DNA of 64,000 bases from Neorhizobium sp. SHOUNA12A. GTDB lineage: Bacteria > Pseudomonadota > Alphaproteobacteria > Rhizobiales > Rhizobiaceae. Shown piece after piece: positions 15,965-24,634 of this stretch. Location of the stretch: NCBI RefSeq assembly GCF_023006505.1, contig NZ_JALBGV010000005.1:1-64000 (forward strand). The letters run 5' to 3'. The number at the start of each line of letters is the position of its first letter. Position 1 is the stretch's first letter. Below the pieces are notes generated by a model, which was not told the DNA's origin, did no database searches, and saw only the letters and a program-made list of their open reading frames with translations. Position numbers and translations under genes: made by a program.

Positions 15965-16801
15965 TCAGCCGAGTTCGAGAGTGGTAATTCCGAACACGCC
16001 CGGCATACGCACCGCCGGCGCCGTACCGCGATACATCCGCGCGGTCGTGAAGCCTTTCACGAAACGATGCGCCTCCAGATAGGTGGAAAATTCCGTCTGC
16101 GAGGCGGGTACGTCGACGTGCAGCATTTCGTCGCCGATCTCCGCGGCGCAGGCGTTCAGCAGCGTTTGCGCGTCGTCAGCGGTCTGCGCAAACAATGGGC
16201 CGATCTTATAACCGTCATGGCATTTGCGGCAGACTGCATAGCCGCGGATATCGCTGTCGCGGACGAGGACCTTGGCGGCACGCGGCGGCTTCAGCCAGGC
16301 GGTCAGGAAAGCATCGCGCTGTGCAGGGAAGAAAGCTTGGTCATAGCCAAGAATGGCAGGCACGAGATCATCGGTAATCGCGGCCACATCGGCATTGCGG
16401 CATCCAGCAAGGCTGCCGCTCCAGCGAAACGTCTCGTAGGCCGGCTCGAAGCCCATGCTGCGATAGTTTGCCTGCTGTTCCGGCACGCCGTCGAGGCCGA
16501 TCGTCCGACCGTCGAGATGCGCCATGCCGGCATCCCAGACCTTTCTGCCCAGACCCCTGCCGCGAAAATTCGGGTGGGCGATATAGAGGCCGATGAAGCC
16601 GAAATCGGAACCGTAGCGGACTGCGGATATGCCGGCTGCCATCTGGCCGTCCACGAAACAGCCGATGAAACCTTGAGGATCGGCGGCATGCAGAGCCGGC
16701 GCATCGGCGAGGCCCGGATTCCAGCCCTCGATCCGCGCCCAGTCGACGAGCTGTTCGACCTCGAAGGAGGTGAGCGCGCGAATGGTGGGATGGGTTTTCA
16801 T
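15965..16801 (-). CDS. GNAT-family N-acetyltransferase (YitH-like two-domain form)
   Basis: A 278-residue protein. The N-terminal half (about residues 5-140) is a GNAT domain with the acetyl-CoA pyrophosphate loop in NFRGRGLGRKVWDAGM. The C-terminal half (about 150-275) matches the second domain of YitH/DUF1248-type acetyltransferases and ends with a segment containing RFVKGFTTARMYRG. It would transfer an acyl group to an amine; the substrate is unknown. Its ATG overlaps the stop of the upstream racemase (ATGA, 16798-16801), so it is translationally coupled and last in the polyamine-type ABC operon. Acetylation of the imported amine is a reasonable inference. Confidence 0.8.
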   Translation of the reverse strand: MKTHPTIRALTSFEVEQLVDWARIEGWNPGLADAPALHAADPQGFIGCFVDGQMAAGISAVRYGSDFGFIGLYIAHPNFRGRGLGRKVWDAGMAHLDGRTIGLDGVPEQQANYRSMGFEPAYETFRWSGSLAGCRNADVAAITDDLVPAILGYDQAFFPAQRDAFLTAWLKPPRAAKVLVRDSDIRGYAVCRKCHDGYKIGPLFAQTADDAQTLLNACAAEIGDEMLHVDVPASQTEFSTYLEAHRFVKGFTTARMYRGTAPAVRMPGVFGITTLELG

Positions 16802-17544
16802 TTGGCGATGAGTTTCCCGGGCTCGAAATCTTCGAGCAGACCTATATAGGGCTTGCGGACCGGCGAAGCATAAGCGCCTCGCTTGGCCGTCGACAAGCCC
16901 AATGTCACCAGCGCCTCGGCCTGTTTCACCGCTGCCGCGACGCCGTCGACCACAGGCACGCCGAATTCGCGGCGCAGTTCGGCTGTCAGATCGGCCATGC
17001 CGGCACAGCCGAGCACGATCGCCTCCGCCTTGTCGTCGCGCAGCGCCGTCGCGATCTCGCTGCGCAGCCGGTCGCGGGCGTTGGAATTCGGATCTTCCAG
17101 CGAGAGGACGGGAATATCGGCGGCCCGTACCTTGCATCGCCCGGACATGCCGTAGCGATGAACAAGATGTTCGAGCGGCAGGCGCGAGCGTTCCATGGTG
17201 GTGACGATGGTGAAACGCTGAGCGATGAAGGCGGTCGTGGCCAGAGCCGCTTCGCAGATGCCGACCACAGGAATATTGGCCAGCGCCCGTGCGGCGTCGA
17301 GGCCGGTATCGTCGAAGCAGGCGATGATCGCCGCATCGGCACCGGCCTTTTCGCCCTTGGTAATCTCGATCAGCAGACCGGGTACTGCGAAGACCTCGTC
17401 ATAATAGCCCTCGATCGAGACCGGGCCCATCGAAGAGGTGACGGCAAGGATTTCAGTGCCGACATTGGCGACGCGGGTTGCGGAATCGGCGATCGTCGCC
17501 GTCATGCTGGCGGTGGTATTCGGGTTTACGACAAGGATGCGCAT
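16798..17544 (-). CDS. Asp/Glu/hydantoin racemase family protein (second copy)
   Basis: A 248-residue racemase-superfamily protein starting MRILVVNPNTTASM, with the paired catalytic cysteines in IIACFDDTG and VLGCAGMADL. A GTG three codons further upstream (17553) would overlap the permease stop as GTGA and give 251 residues; both starts are plausible, and the ATG matches homologues and the paralogue at 1786. It is embedded between an ABC permease and the GNAT gene. The transported solute or a product of it is therefore probably chiral and amino-acid-like. Sequence identity with the first copy is only moderate, so this is not a recent duplication. Confidence 0.85.
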   Translation of the reverse strand: MRILVVNPNTTASMTATIADSATRVANVGTEILAVTSSMGPVSIEGYYDEVFAVPGLLIEITKGEKAGADAAIIACFDDTGLDAARALANIPVVGICEAALATTAFIAQRFTIVTTMERSRLPLEHLVHRYGMSGRCKVRAADIPVLSLEDPNSNARDRLRSEIATALRDDKAEAIVLGCAGMADLTAELRREFGVPVVDGVAAAVKQAEALVTLGLSTAKRGAYASPVRKPYIGLLEDFEPGKLIAK

Positions 17545-17549
17545 TCTGT

Positions 17550-18368
17550 TCACGACCGCAGGCGGCGGCGATTGAGGTGGACGATCAGGCCGAGCGTGCC
17601 GGCGATGACGAGGAAGGAGAATACCGTCGTCACCGTGCCGAGCGCGTAGAGCACCGGCGTCGTGACATTGGTCGTCATGCCGTAGATCTCGAGCGGCAAC
17701 GTGTTGAACGAACCTGCCGTCATCAGCGTGCGGGCGAATTCGTCATAGGACAGCGTGAAGCCAAACAGGCCGACGCCGATGAGGCTCGGCGCGATCATCG
17801 GCAGCACGACATGGCGGAAGGTCTGCCAGGGCGAAGCGCCGAGATCGCGCGCGGCTTCCTCGTAGGCCGGCGAAAAGCGGTTGAAGACGGCGAACATGAT
17901 CAAGACGCCGAAAGGCAGCGTCCAGGTGAGGTGGGCGCCGAAAGCCGAGGTATACCAGGACGGCTGGAAACCGAGCTGCTGGAAGACGACCCCGATGCCG
18001 AGCGAGATGATGATCGACGGCACGACGAGGCTGGCGACTGCGAGATAGAACAGCGCGGTAGAGCCGATGAAGCGGCGGCGGAAGGCGAGGCCCGCCAGCA
18101 GCGAGACGACGACGGTGACGATCATCACCATAATGCCGAGCATCGCGGAACGGCGGAACGATCCGCCGAAATCGCCGACCGCCTGCGTCTCGAACAGGTT
18201 GGCGAACCAGCGCAGCGAAACGCCGTTCAGCGGGAAGGTGAGGCCGCCGTTCGGTCCCTGGAAGGAGAGGATCAGGATCGCCGAAAGCGGGCCGTAGAGG
18301 AACAGCACGAAAATGGCGAAGAAGATGGCGAGGATGTAGAATTCGCGGCCGCGCTTGTCGCTGTGCAT
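17550..18368 (-). CDS. ABC transporter permease, PotC-like
   Basis: A 272-residue inner-membrane permease of the spermidine/putrescine (PotC) type. It has six predicted helices, beginning FYILAIFFAIFVLFLYGPL. The coupling loop is EEAARDLGASPWQTFRHVVLP, and the conserved TLSYDEFARTLMT segment follows. It pairs with the PotB-like permease at 18387-19301, whose stop lies 18 bases upstream. AAGGGGAA is a good ribosome site. Confidence 0.9.
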   Translation of the reverse strand: MHSDKRGREFYILAIFFAIFVLFLYGPLSAILILSFQGPNGGLTFPLNGVSLRWFANLFETQAVGDFGGSFRRSAMLGIMVMIVTVVVSLLAGLAFRRRFIGSTALFYLAVASLVVPSIIISLGIGVVFQQLGFQPSWYTSAFGAHLTWTLPFGVLIMFAVFNRFSPAYEEAARDLGASPWQTFRHVVLPMIAPSLIGVGLFGFTLSYDEFARTLMTAGSFNTLPLEIYGMTTNVTTPVLYALGTVTTVFSFLVIAGTLGLIVHLNRRRLRS

Positions 18369-18386
18369 CTCAGAGTTCCCCTTTTC

Positions 18387-19301
18387 CTAAAGTTCTTTGC
18401 GGATGTCGACGATGCGAAGAATGCCTGCGACCATCAGGAGAACGAGGACAAGCAGCACGACCGCGTTGGCGGCGGCTGCCGGGTATTGGAGCAGCGACAT
18501 CTGGTTTTTCATCATCAGCGCCACCGAAGCGCTCTGGCCGCCCGACATCACCTGCACGGTCGAAAAGTCGGCCATGACCAGCGTCACGACGAAGATGGTG
18601 CCGATCGCCATGCCGGGCTTGGCAAGCGGAATGATGACGTTGGTGAGGATCTGGGTGCTGGTGGCACCGGCGTCGCGCGCCGCCTCGACCAGCGATTTGT
18701 CGATACGCATCAGCGTGTTGAAGATCGGCGTCACCATGAACAGCGTATAGAGATGCACCATGGCGAGCACGACGGCAAAATCCGAATAGAGCAGCCATTC
18801 GACCGGCTCTGGGACGATGCCGGCATTGATCAGCGTCGTGTTGACGAGGCCGTTGCGCCCGAGAACCGGGATCCACGAGATCATGCGGATGATGTTCGAC
18901 GTCAGGAACGGCACCGTGCAGACGAGGAAAAGCACCATCTGCATTGCGGTGGTGCGGATGTGAAAGGCCAGAAAATAGGCGACCCAGAAGCCGACGAACA
19001 GCGTGATCGCCCAGACCAGCAAGGCGAATTTCAACGTGTTCAGGTAGGTCTTCCAGGTCACCCACGAACCGAGCGTCTCGGCATAGTTCATCGACAGGAA
19101 GTCCGGATACATCTGGGCGAAGTCGTAGTCCCAAAAGCTGACGGCTGTAATCATCAGGATCGGCAGCAGCAGGAAGGCGCCGAGGATCAGCGCCAACGGC
19201 GTCGCCTGGAGATAGGAGATCAGCGCCGGCGACAGACGAAAGCTTCTGGGCTTTGTGTTCTCTTCGGCCGTTTCCGGCTCGGATGATGCGATCGTCGCCA
19301 T
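18387..19301 (-). CDS. ABC transporter permease, PotB-like
   Basis: A 304-residue permease with a cytoplasmic N-terminus of about 35 residues rich in Glu/Thr, then six helices. The coupling loop reads VEAARDAGATSTQILTNVIIP, typical of PotB-type subunits. It forms the channel with the PotC-like subunit. The gene is separated from the binding-protein gene upstream by a RIME repeat (19323-19467), which may set the relative expression of the two. Confidence 0.9.
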   Translation of the reverse strand: MATIASSEPETAEENTKPRSFRLSPALISYLQATPLALILGAFLLLPILMITAVSFWDYDFAQMYPDFLSMNYAETLGSWVTWKTYLNTLKFALLVWAITLFVGFWVAYFLAFHIRTTAMQMVLFLVCTVPFLTSNIIRMISWIPVLGRNGLVNTTLINAGIVPEPVEWLLYSDFAVVLAMVHLYTLFMVTPIFNTLMRIDKSLVEAARDAGATSTQILTNVIIPLAKPGMAIGTIFVVTLVMADFSTVQVMSGGQSASVALMMKNQMSLLQYPAAAANAVVLLVLVLLMVAGILRIVDIRKEL

Positions 19302-19322
19302 GTCTTGATGTCTCCCTGGGTT

Positions 19323-19467
19323 TGCCCCTCATCCGCCCTGCCGGGCACCTTCTCCCCGTCGGGACGGGGAGAAGGAGACTAGTGGTAAGCCGCTCGGTCC
19401 TCTTCAGTGCCTGCTCGGGGCACGTCCCCTCCCCCCGCGAGCGGGGAGAGGGCTAGGGTGAGGGGCA
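19323..19467. repeat. RIME-type intergenic mosaic element
   Basis: The element begins TGCCCCTCATCCGCC and ends with the complementary GGGTGAGGGGCA, so it is bounded by inverted ends. Inside are a perfect 13-bp stem (19348-19360 with 19363-19375, around CCTTCTCCCCGTC) and a second C-rich/G-rich inverted pair near 19424-19450. This is the pattern of the Rhizobium-specific intergenic mosaic element (RIME), a dispersed non-coding repeat of Rhizobiaceae. It lies inside an operon, between the binding-protein and permease genes, and can form strong RNA hairpins there. Confidence 0.88.
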
Positions 19468-19474
19468 ACTTTGT

Positions 19475-20764
19475 TTACGCAGCGATGAACTCGTTCCAGC
19501 GGCGGACCATGTAGCGGTCCTCGTCCATCACCGAGTTCCAGCAGGCCACGTGGCCCATGCGTTCCTCGAAAGAGCCGCCATCGCGCACGGCGCCTGCCTT
19601 TTCCATGATCTTGCCGTCCGGAGCGACGATATCGCCCTTGGCCGGCTTGCCTTCGATCCAGTAGCCCCATTCGTCGGCGGACATGTGTGCCTTGGCGGTT
19701 TCCATCGCGGCCGAGTAGTAGCCCTGACGGTTGAGATAGGCGCCGACCCAGCCGGACGTGTACCAGTTGATATATTCATAGGCAGCGTCGAGCTTGGCGC
19801 CCGAGAGATGGGCGGCAAGGCCCAGACCGCCGCCCCACGAGCGGTAACCTTCCTTGAGCGGCTGATATTTGCAGGCGATGCCCTTGGAACGGACGGCGGC
19901 GACGGCCGGCGACCACATGGACTGGATGATGACCTCGCCGGAGGCCATCAGGTTGACGCTCTCGTCGAACGACTTCCAGAAGGCGCGGAACTGGCCGGCC
20001 TGCTTGGCCTTGATCAGGAAGTCGATCGTCTTGTCGATTTCCGCCTTGGTCATGTTGCCCTTGTCGGCATACTTGATGTTGCCCATGGCTTCCATGATCA
20101 TCGCGGCATCCATGATGCCGATCGATGGGATGTTAAGGATCGATGCCTTGCCCTTGAACTTCGGGTCCATGATGTCGGCCCAGGTCGAGATCTCGCGGCC
20201 GACCAGGTCCGGACGGATGCCGAGCGTGTCGGCGTTGTAGATGGTCGGAACCATCGTGAACCACTTGGTTTCTTCCTTGGCGAACGTCTTGTCGCCGGGT
20301 TTTGCGACGTAACCCACCGTGTGCGGCGCGGTCCCTTGCGCGATCACGCTGTCCGGCTTCAGCTTGCCGTTTTTGAACAGCGGCACGATCTTGTCGTAGT
20401 ATTTCAGCTTGGTCGTATCCATCGGCTGGATGACGCCGGCCGGATAGACCTTCTTCAGGATCCAGTATTCGATATCGGCGATGTCGTAGGAGTTCGGCTG
20501 AGTGACGGCGCGCTGGGCGGCGGCATCGGAGTCCGTCGCGGTCATTTCGAGCGTGATGCCGAGGTCGGCCTTGCACTTCTCGGCGATCGCGTTGAGGTTC
20601 GAAACGCCGGTGCCGAACTGGCGAAGCGTGATCGGGTTCTGCGCCCAGATGGTCGGGAAGCCGGTGATGGCGCCGGAGCCGGCGGCAAGACCGGCCGCAG
20701 CGGACGCCGTCTTCAGAAGCGTGCGGCGCGAAATGCCCTTTGTTGGTTTCTTGGTCTCAGTCAT
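19475..20764 (-). CDS. Polyamine-type ABC transporter substrate-binding protein (Tat signal)
   Basis: A 429-residue periplasmic binding protein of the spermidine/putrescine-like family (SBP_bac_8/PotD superfamily). The N-terminus contains SRRTLLKTASAAAGLAAG, a twin-arginine signal, so it is probably exported folded. FPTIWAQNPITLRQFGTG starts the mature region. Around its middle are KGKASILNIPSIGIMDAAM and SGEVIIQSMWSP, typical of the family. The length exceeds PotD (about 350), so the ligand is not necessarily a polyamine. GAGGAG precedes the start. It is second in the minus-strand operon, after the ATPase. Confidence 0.88.
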   Translation of the reverse strand: MTETKKPTKGISRRTLLKTASAAAGLAAGSGAITGFPTIWAQNPITLRQFGTGVSNLNAIAEKCKADLGITLEMTATDSDAAAQRAVTQPNSYDIADIEYWILKKVYPAGVIQPMDTTKLKYYDKIVPLFKNGKLKPDSVIAQGTAPHTVGYVAKPGDKTFAKEETKWFTMVPTIYNADTLGIRPDLVGREISTWADIMDPKFKGKASILNIPSIGIMDAAMIMEAMGNIKYADKGNMTKAEIDKTIDFLIKAKQAGQFRAFWKSFDESVNLMASGEVIIQSMWSPAVAAVRSKGIACKYQPLKEGYRSWGGGLGLAAHLSGAKLDAAYEYINWYTSGWVGAYLNRQGYYSAAMETAKAHMSADEWGYWIEGKPAKGDIVAPDGKIMEKAGAVRDGGSFEERMGHVACWNSVMDEDRYMVRRWNEFIAA

Positions 20765-20800
20765 TGCCTTGTTCTCCTCTGGTTGAGTTTTTTGGTGGCA

Positions 20801-21892
20801 TCAGTTCTTGAGGCGGCCGAGGACGATGGCGTCCTCGCGGCCCCAGGAAAGCGGGATCGCTTCTCCGACCTTGACCGGATTGGCGAAAAATTCGGCGTCG
20901 GTCAGGATCGCGGTGAAATCCTCGATGCCCGCGCCGTTGACCGAGAGCTTTACCGAAGAACCACGGTATTCGACGTTGGAAACCGAGCCGGTGAAGCCGA
21001 GGCCTTTTTCAGAAGGCTGGCCGATACGGACATGGTCCGTGCGGATGGCGATATCGGCCACGTCGGTCAGCCCGGCGGCTCCATCGTCGGTGGCGAGGAA
21101 ATCGCCGCCTGCGGGCACTGACAGCATCAGCTTGTCGCCGGAACTCTGCGTCACCCGGCCGAAGATGACGTTGTGGTCGCCCATGAACTTGGCGACGAAG
21201 GCGGTCGCGGGTTTTTCGAACACCACGCGCGGATGGGCGGCCTGTTCGATACGGCCATCGTTCATCACGACGATCAGGTCGGCGAGCGCCATCGCTTCTT
21301 CCTGGCTGTGCGTCACGTGCACGAAGGTAATGCCGAGCGAGGTCTGCAGCTTCTTCAGTTCCGCGCGCATGCGGATCTTCAGGAACGGGTCGAGCGCCGA
21401 AAGCGGCTCGTCGAGAAGCAGCGCTTCCGGATCGGTGATCAGCGCCCGGGCAAGCGCCACGCGCTGCTGCTGGCCACCGGAGAGCTGGGCCGGGCGGCGG
21501 GTCGCATAGGCTTCGAGCTGCATCAGCCGCAACATGTCCATCGCCTTGGCGCGCCGTTCGTCCTTGTCGACGCCCTTCATCTTGAGGCTGAAGGCGACAT
21601 TGTCGACGAGGTCGAGATGCGGAAAGAGGGCGTAGGACTGGAACATCATCGCCGTGCCGCGTTTCGCCGGCGGCAGGTCGGTGACGACGGTATTGCCGAG
21701 GCGGACGTCGCCCGAGGAGATGCTCTCGTGCCCGGCGATCATCCGGAGCGTCGAGGTCTTGCCGCAGCCGGAAGGGCCGAGCAGGCAGCAATAGGTTCCG
21801 GCGGGAATCTTCAGGCTGATCGCATGAACGGCAGTGGTTGTTCCGTAGATCTTAGAGACTGAAGCGATGTCGATTTCGGCGGCTTTGCTCAT
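20801..21892 (-). CDS. ABC transporter ATP-binding protein, PotA-like
   Basis: A 363-residue ATPase. It has Walker A GPSGCGKT (39-46), Q-loop MFQSYALFPH, signature LSGGQQQR, Walker B ALLLDEP, D-loop SALD and switch His in HVTHSQEEA. From about residue 245 there is a TOBE/regulatory domain with RTDHVRIG. The architecture matches PotA and other polyamine/iron/thiamine-type importers. It is the promoter-proximal gene of the minus-strand operon that continues through SBP, two permeases, racemase and GNAT. It is divergent from the GntR gene at 22133, separated by 240 bases. Confidence 0.92.
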   Translation of the reverse strand: MSKAAEIDIASVSKIYGTTTAVHAISLKIPAGTYCCLLGPSGCGKTSTLRMIAGHESISSGDVRLGNTVVTDLPPAKRGTAMMFQSYALFPHLDLVDNVAFSLKMKGVDKDERRAKAMDMLRLMQLEAYATRRPAQLSGGQQQRVALARALITDPEALLLDEPLSALDPFLKIRMRAELKKLQTSLGITFVHVTHSQEEAMALADLIVVMNDGRIEQAAHPRVVFEKPATAFVAKFMGDHNVIFGRVTQSSGDKLMLSVPAGGDFLATDDGAAGLTDVADIAIRTDHVRIGQPSEKGLGFTGSVSNVEYRGSSVKLSVNGAGIEDFTAILTDAEFFANPVKVGEAIPLSWGREDAIVLGRLKN

Positions 21893-22132
21893 CAGGCGCT
21901 CCCTTGCGTCTGATATTGTTATGCATCAGCCATGCCAACTGGATTAAACCTCTAGAAAGACTTGCGTTTACCTGAAAGGGTCAGCGGCGGGGTTTTGCCG
22001 GTGCGCAAAAATCAGGCGATCGTTTTCGATCCCTTGGGCAAATCGTATGCAATCTTGGCATTGGATCAAAAACAAGTCGCTTGGCATCCTGTAGACACTC
22101 GGGTTACAAAGGCCGTACATTGGACCGCAGCA
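21893..22132. promoter_or_regulatory. Divergent promoter region, ABC operon / GntR gene
   Basis: A 240-base gap between divergent genes. TGATATTGTTATGCATCA (21911-21928) has matching TGAT/ATCA ends and lies just upstream of the ATPase gene, a possible half-symmetric operator for the GntR protein. The rest is more AT-rich than the coding DNA around it. No promoter hexamers are assigned with confidence. Confidence 0.4.
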
Positions 22133-22861
22133 ATGAATATCAGCGAAAAGATCAATCTTACCGATACGACGCCCGAGGATCGCTCCCCGGAAGATCGCTC
22201 CATGGCGATCCGGGAGACTTTACGCAACGCTATTATCGATCGGCGTCTTGCGCCCGGCACCAAGCTGTCGGAAAGCGAAGTCGGCTCTCTTTTCGACGTC
22301 AGCCGCACGGTTGCCCGCGCCGCGCTGCAGATGCTCGCGTTCGAAGGCCTGGTGAAGACCGAGCGTAATCGCGGCGCTTTTGTTTCCAATCCGTCACCGG
22401 AAGAAGCGCGTCAGATTTTTGCCTCCCGCCGGCTGATCGAACCCGGCATCGTCGCAAGCGCGGTCGAGCGCATCACGCCCGAGGATATCGCGGAATTCCG
22501 CCGTCAGCTCGATGAGGAAGAGCGTTATCTGAACGAACGGGGTCCGGCTGCGCGGCGCGCCGAGATCAAGGCGTCCGGCGATTTCCACCTGATGCTGGCT
22601 TCCGTTGCCGGCAATGTCATCCTGCAGCGTTTCATGGATGAACTGGTTGCACGTTCGTCGCTGGTGATCGCGCTTTACGGCCGTTCCGGCGTGTCGAGCT
22701 GTGGGCATGCCGAGCATAGCGCCGTTCTCGACGCCCTGGAAAAGGGCGATGGCGAGCGCGCCGCCAAGCTCATGATCCACCACATCGACCATATCGAAGC
22801 CGATCTCGATCTTCAGCTGAAGCAGGGTCTTGGCCTTAAGGACGCCTTGTCGCTCGCCTAA
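22133..22861 (+). CDS. GntR/FCD-family transcriptional regulator
   Basis: A 242-residue regulator with an N-terminal winged helix (about 20-85, including KLSESEVGSLFDVSRTVARAAL). A C-terminal FCD ligand domain follows (about 95-230, with FHLMLASVAGN and AEHSAVLDAL). The ATG at 22133 gives the usual family length; longer frames upstream lack a ribosome site and homology. It is divergent from the PotA-like operon and should control it. Its stop codon overlaps the stop region of the convergent deoxyribosyltransferase gene by four bases. Confidence 0.88.
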   Translation: MNISEKINLTDTTPEDRSPEDRSMAIRETLRNAIIDRRLAPGTKLSESEVGSLFDVSRTVARAALQMLAFEGLVKTERNRGAFVSNPSPEEARQIFASRRLIEPGIVASAVERITPEDIAEFRRQLDEEERYLNERGPAARRAEIKASGDFHLMLASVAGNVILQRFMDELVARSSLVIALYGRSGVSSCGHAEHSAVLDALEKGDGERAAKLMIHHIDHIEADLDLQLKQGLGLKDALSLA

Positions 22862-23415
22862 CCGCGCAAGTGTCGCAAGGCCTCGGTATAAGCGGCCAGG
22901 TCCCTTTCGGGATCGGCTGGCAGTGCCGCGGCGCGAATGACCCGGCCGCCACCTTCCTCGATGCCGACATCGATCATCAGGTTGTCGGCCTTGCCATGGT
23001 TCTCGATCGACAGCCCGTCCGGGCCGCGAGGACGACCGCTGCTCTCGTCGATATCGAGCCCGGAATACCAGATCGACCGCACCCGAGTGCCATAGTCGTC
23101 GGGATGGTTGGTATAGGCCCAGACCCGTTTGCCGAGCGCGATCATGAAGCCGATTTCATAGACGGTGCCGGGATCGGCACTGATGCCGCGAAACGGCGTG
23201 ATATTGGCGAGGCAGACATCCGCGCGTCGCATCGCGCCGTCGTTGCGCTGGTAGATCGCGGCTGCCGTCAGCTGGCCTACGGGCGCCTGGTTCTCGTCGC
23301 TGCCGGGACCGGTCGGCTCAAAACCGAAGCTGCGAGCAAGCCGGCGTTTTTCGCCCATCACGGTCTGGGCATCGGGCAAAAATACTTCGGGGCCGGCGAG
23401 ATAGATGGTGGGCAT
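22858..23415 (-). CDS. Nucleoside 2-deoxyribosyltransferase family protein
   Basis: A 185-residue protein with the family's N-terminal strand IYLAGPEVFLPDA. The catalytic/binding segments are CLANITPFRGISADPGT and VYEIGFMIALGKRVWAY, where Asp and Glu form the nucleophile and base positions. The enzyme swaps or hydrolyses the base of 2'-deoxynucleosides. The start at 23415 has AAAGGA six bases upstream. It ends tail to tail with the GntR gene (4-base overlap). It fits the purine-salvage theme with the adenine deaminase gene nearby, though the OYE gene lies between them. Confidence 0.88.
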   Translation of the reverse strand: MPTIYLAGPEVFLPDAQTVMGEKRRLARSFGFEPTGPGSDENQAPVGQLTAAAIYQRNDGAMRRADVCLANITPFRGISADPGTVYEIGFMIALGKRVWAYTNHPDDYGTRVRSIWYSGLDIDESSGRPRGPDGLSIENHGKADNLMIDVGIEEGGGRVIRAAALPADPERDLAAYTEALRHLRG

Positions 23416-23530
23416 GAAAATCCTTTGATGAATCGGTCAGCACCAATGTTCCATAGCGTCCTGTCCGGCGCATTGCGAGCATGAATGCGCCGGTCGACTG
23501 GCTTGAACCGCCGAAGAGGCCTGAGTCCCT

Positions 23531-24634
23531 TCAGGAGGTAAACAGGTTCCTGAGTTGCGATGGCTGGCAGCGGAGATATTGCGGTGCGGGCTTCACCTGG
23601 GCGCCGAGTTCCGCCGCGGCATGCCAGGGCCAGCGCGGATCGTAGAGCACCGCACGGGCGATCGCGACGATATCCGCGTCGCCGGTCGAAACGATCGCTT
23701 CCGCCTGCGTCGGTTCGGTGATCAGCCCGACCGCCACCACCGGCATCTTCACCGCAGCCTTGACGGCGCGTGCCAAGGGCACCTGATAATTCGGGCCGAG
23801 CGGGATTTTCTGCTCGATATGCAGCCCGCCGCTCGACACGTGAATTGCATCACAGCCCTTCTCGTCCAGCATCTGGGCAAACGCGATGGTCTGGTCGATG
23901 TCCAGGCCGCCCTCGACCCAGTCGGTCGCCGAGACGCGCACCGTCACCGCTTTGTCGGACGGGAAGGCCTGACGCACGGCATCGAAAACTTCCAGCGGAA
24001 AACGCATGCGGTTCTCGAGCGAGCCGCCATATTCGTCGGTCCGCTGGTTGGAGAGCGGCGACAGGAACTGGTGCAGCAGGTAGCCATGCGCTGCGTGGAT
24101 CTGGATCGCATCGAGGCCGATCCTTGCCGCCCGTACGGCGGAAGCCGCAAACGCGTCGCGCACCTCGTTCAGGCCTTGCCTGTCGAGCGCGACGGGGGCC
24201 ACGTATTTCGGATTGAAGGGGATCGCCGAAGCCGATTGGGTCTGCCAGCCGTTCGCGTGGTCCGGGGCGATCTGGCTGCCGCCGAGCCAGGGCTTGTCGG
24301 TCGAGGCCTTGCGGCCGGCATGCGCCAGCTGCACGGAGATCGGCATGTCCGACCATTTGCGGATGCTGTCGAGCGTGCGGGCCATCGCCGCCTCGGTCGC
24401 ATCGTCATAAAGCCCGACATCCGCATAGGTGATGCGGCCTTCCGGGGTGACCCCGGTCGCCTCGATCGTCAGAAGCGCTGCGCCGGAGAGCGCGAGCTGG
24501 CCGAGATGGATAAGGTGCCAGTCGGTCATGCAGCCGTCCTCGGCCGAATATTGACACATGGGCGCGATGACGATGCGGTTCGAGAGTTCGAGATTGTGGA
24601 CGCGGATCGGAGTGAAGAGGGCAGGCTGGGCCAT
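23531..24634 (-). CDS. NADH:flavin oxidoreductase, Old Yellow Enzyme family (YqjM-like)
   Basis: A 367-residue FMN enzyme in the TIM-barrel OYE family. Diagnostic segments are IVIAPMCQYSAEDG, with the Cys of the YqjM class; QLAHAGRKAS; and QIHAAHGYLLHQFLSP, containing the substrate-binding His pair. NQRTDEYGGSLENRMRF and VRVSATDWVEGG are also conserved. It reduces activated C=C bonds with NAD(P)H. The ATG at 24634 starts MAQPALFTP as in homologues. It is a separate minus-strand gene, 120 bases downstream of adenine deaminase; its physiological substrate is unknown. Confidence 0.93.
   Translation of the reverse strand: MAQPALFTPIRVHNLELSNRIVIAPMCQYSAEDGCMTDWHLIHLGQLALSGAALLTIEATGVTPEGRITYADVGLYDDATEAAMARTLDSIRKWSDMPISVQLAHAGRKASTDKPWLGGSQIAPDHANGWQTQSASAIPFNPKYVAPVALDRQGLNEVRDAFAASAVRAARIGLDAIQIHAAHGYLLHQFLSPLSNQRTDEYGGSLENRMRFPLEVFDAVRQAFPSDKAVTVRVSATDWVEGGLDIDQTIAFAQMLDEKGCDAIHVSSGGLHIEQKIPLGPNYQVPLARAVKAAVKMPVVAVGLITEPTQAEAIVSTGDADIVAIARAVLYDPRWPWHAAAELGAQVKPAPQYLRCQPSQLRNLFTS

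Noticed and set aside
17478-19286. A 602-codon open frame on the plus strand
   Set aside because: It is antisense to two ABC permease genes, has the His/Arg/Asp-rich composition of a GC-rich shadow frame, and lacks a ribosome site or domain.
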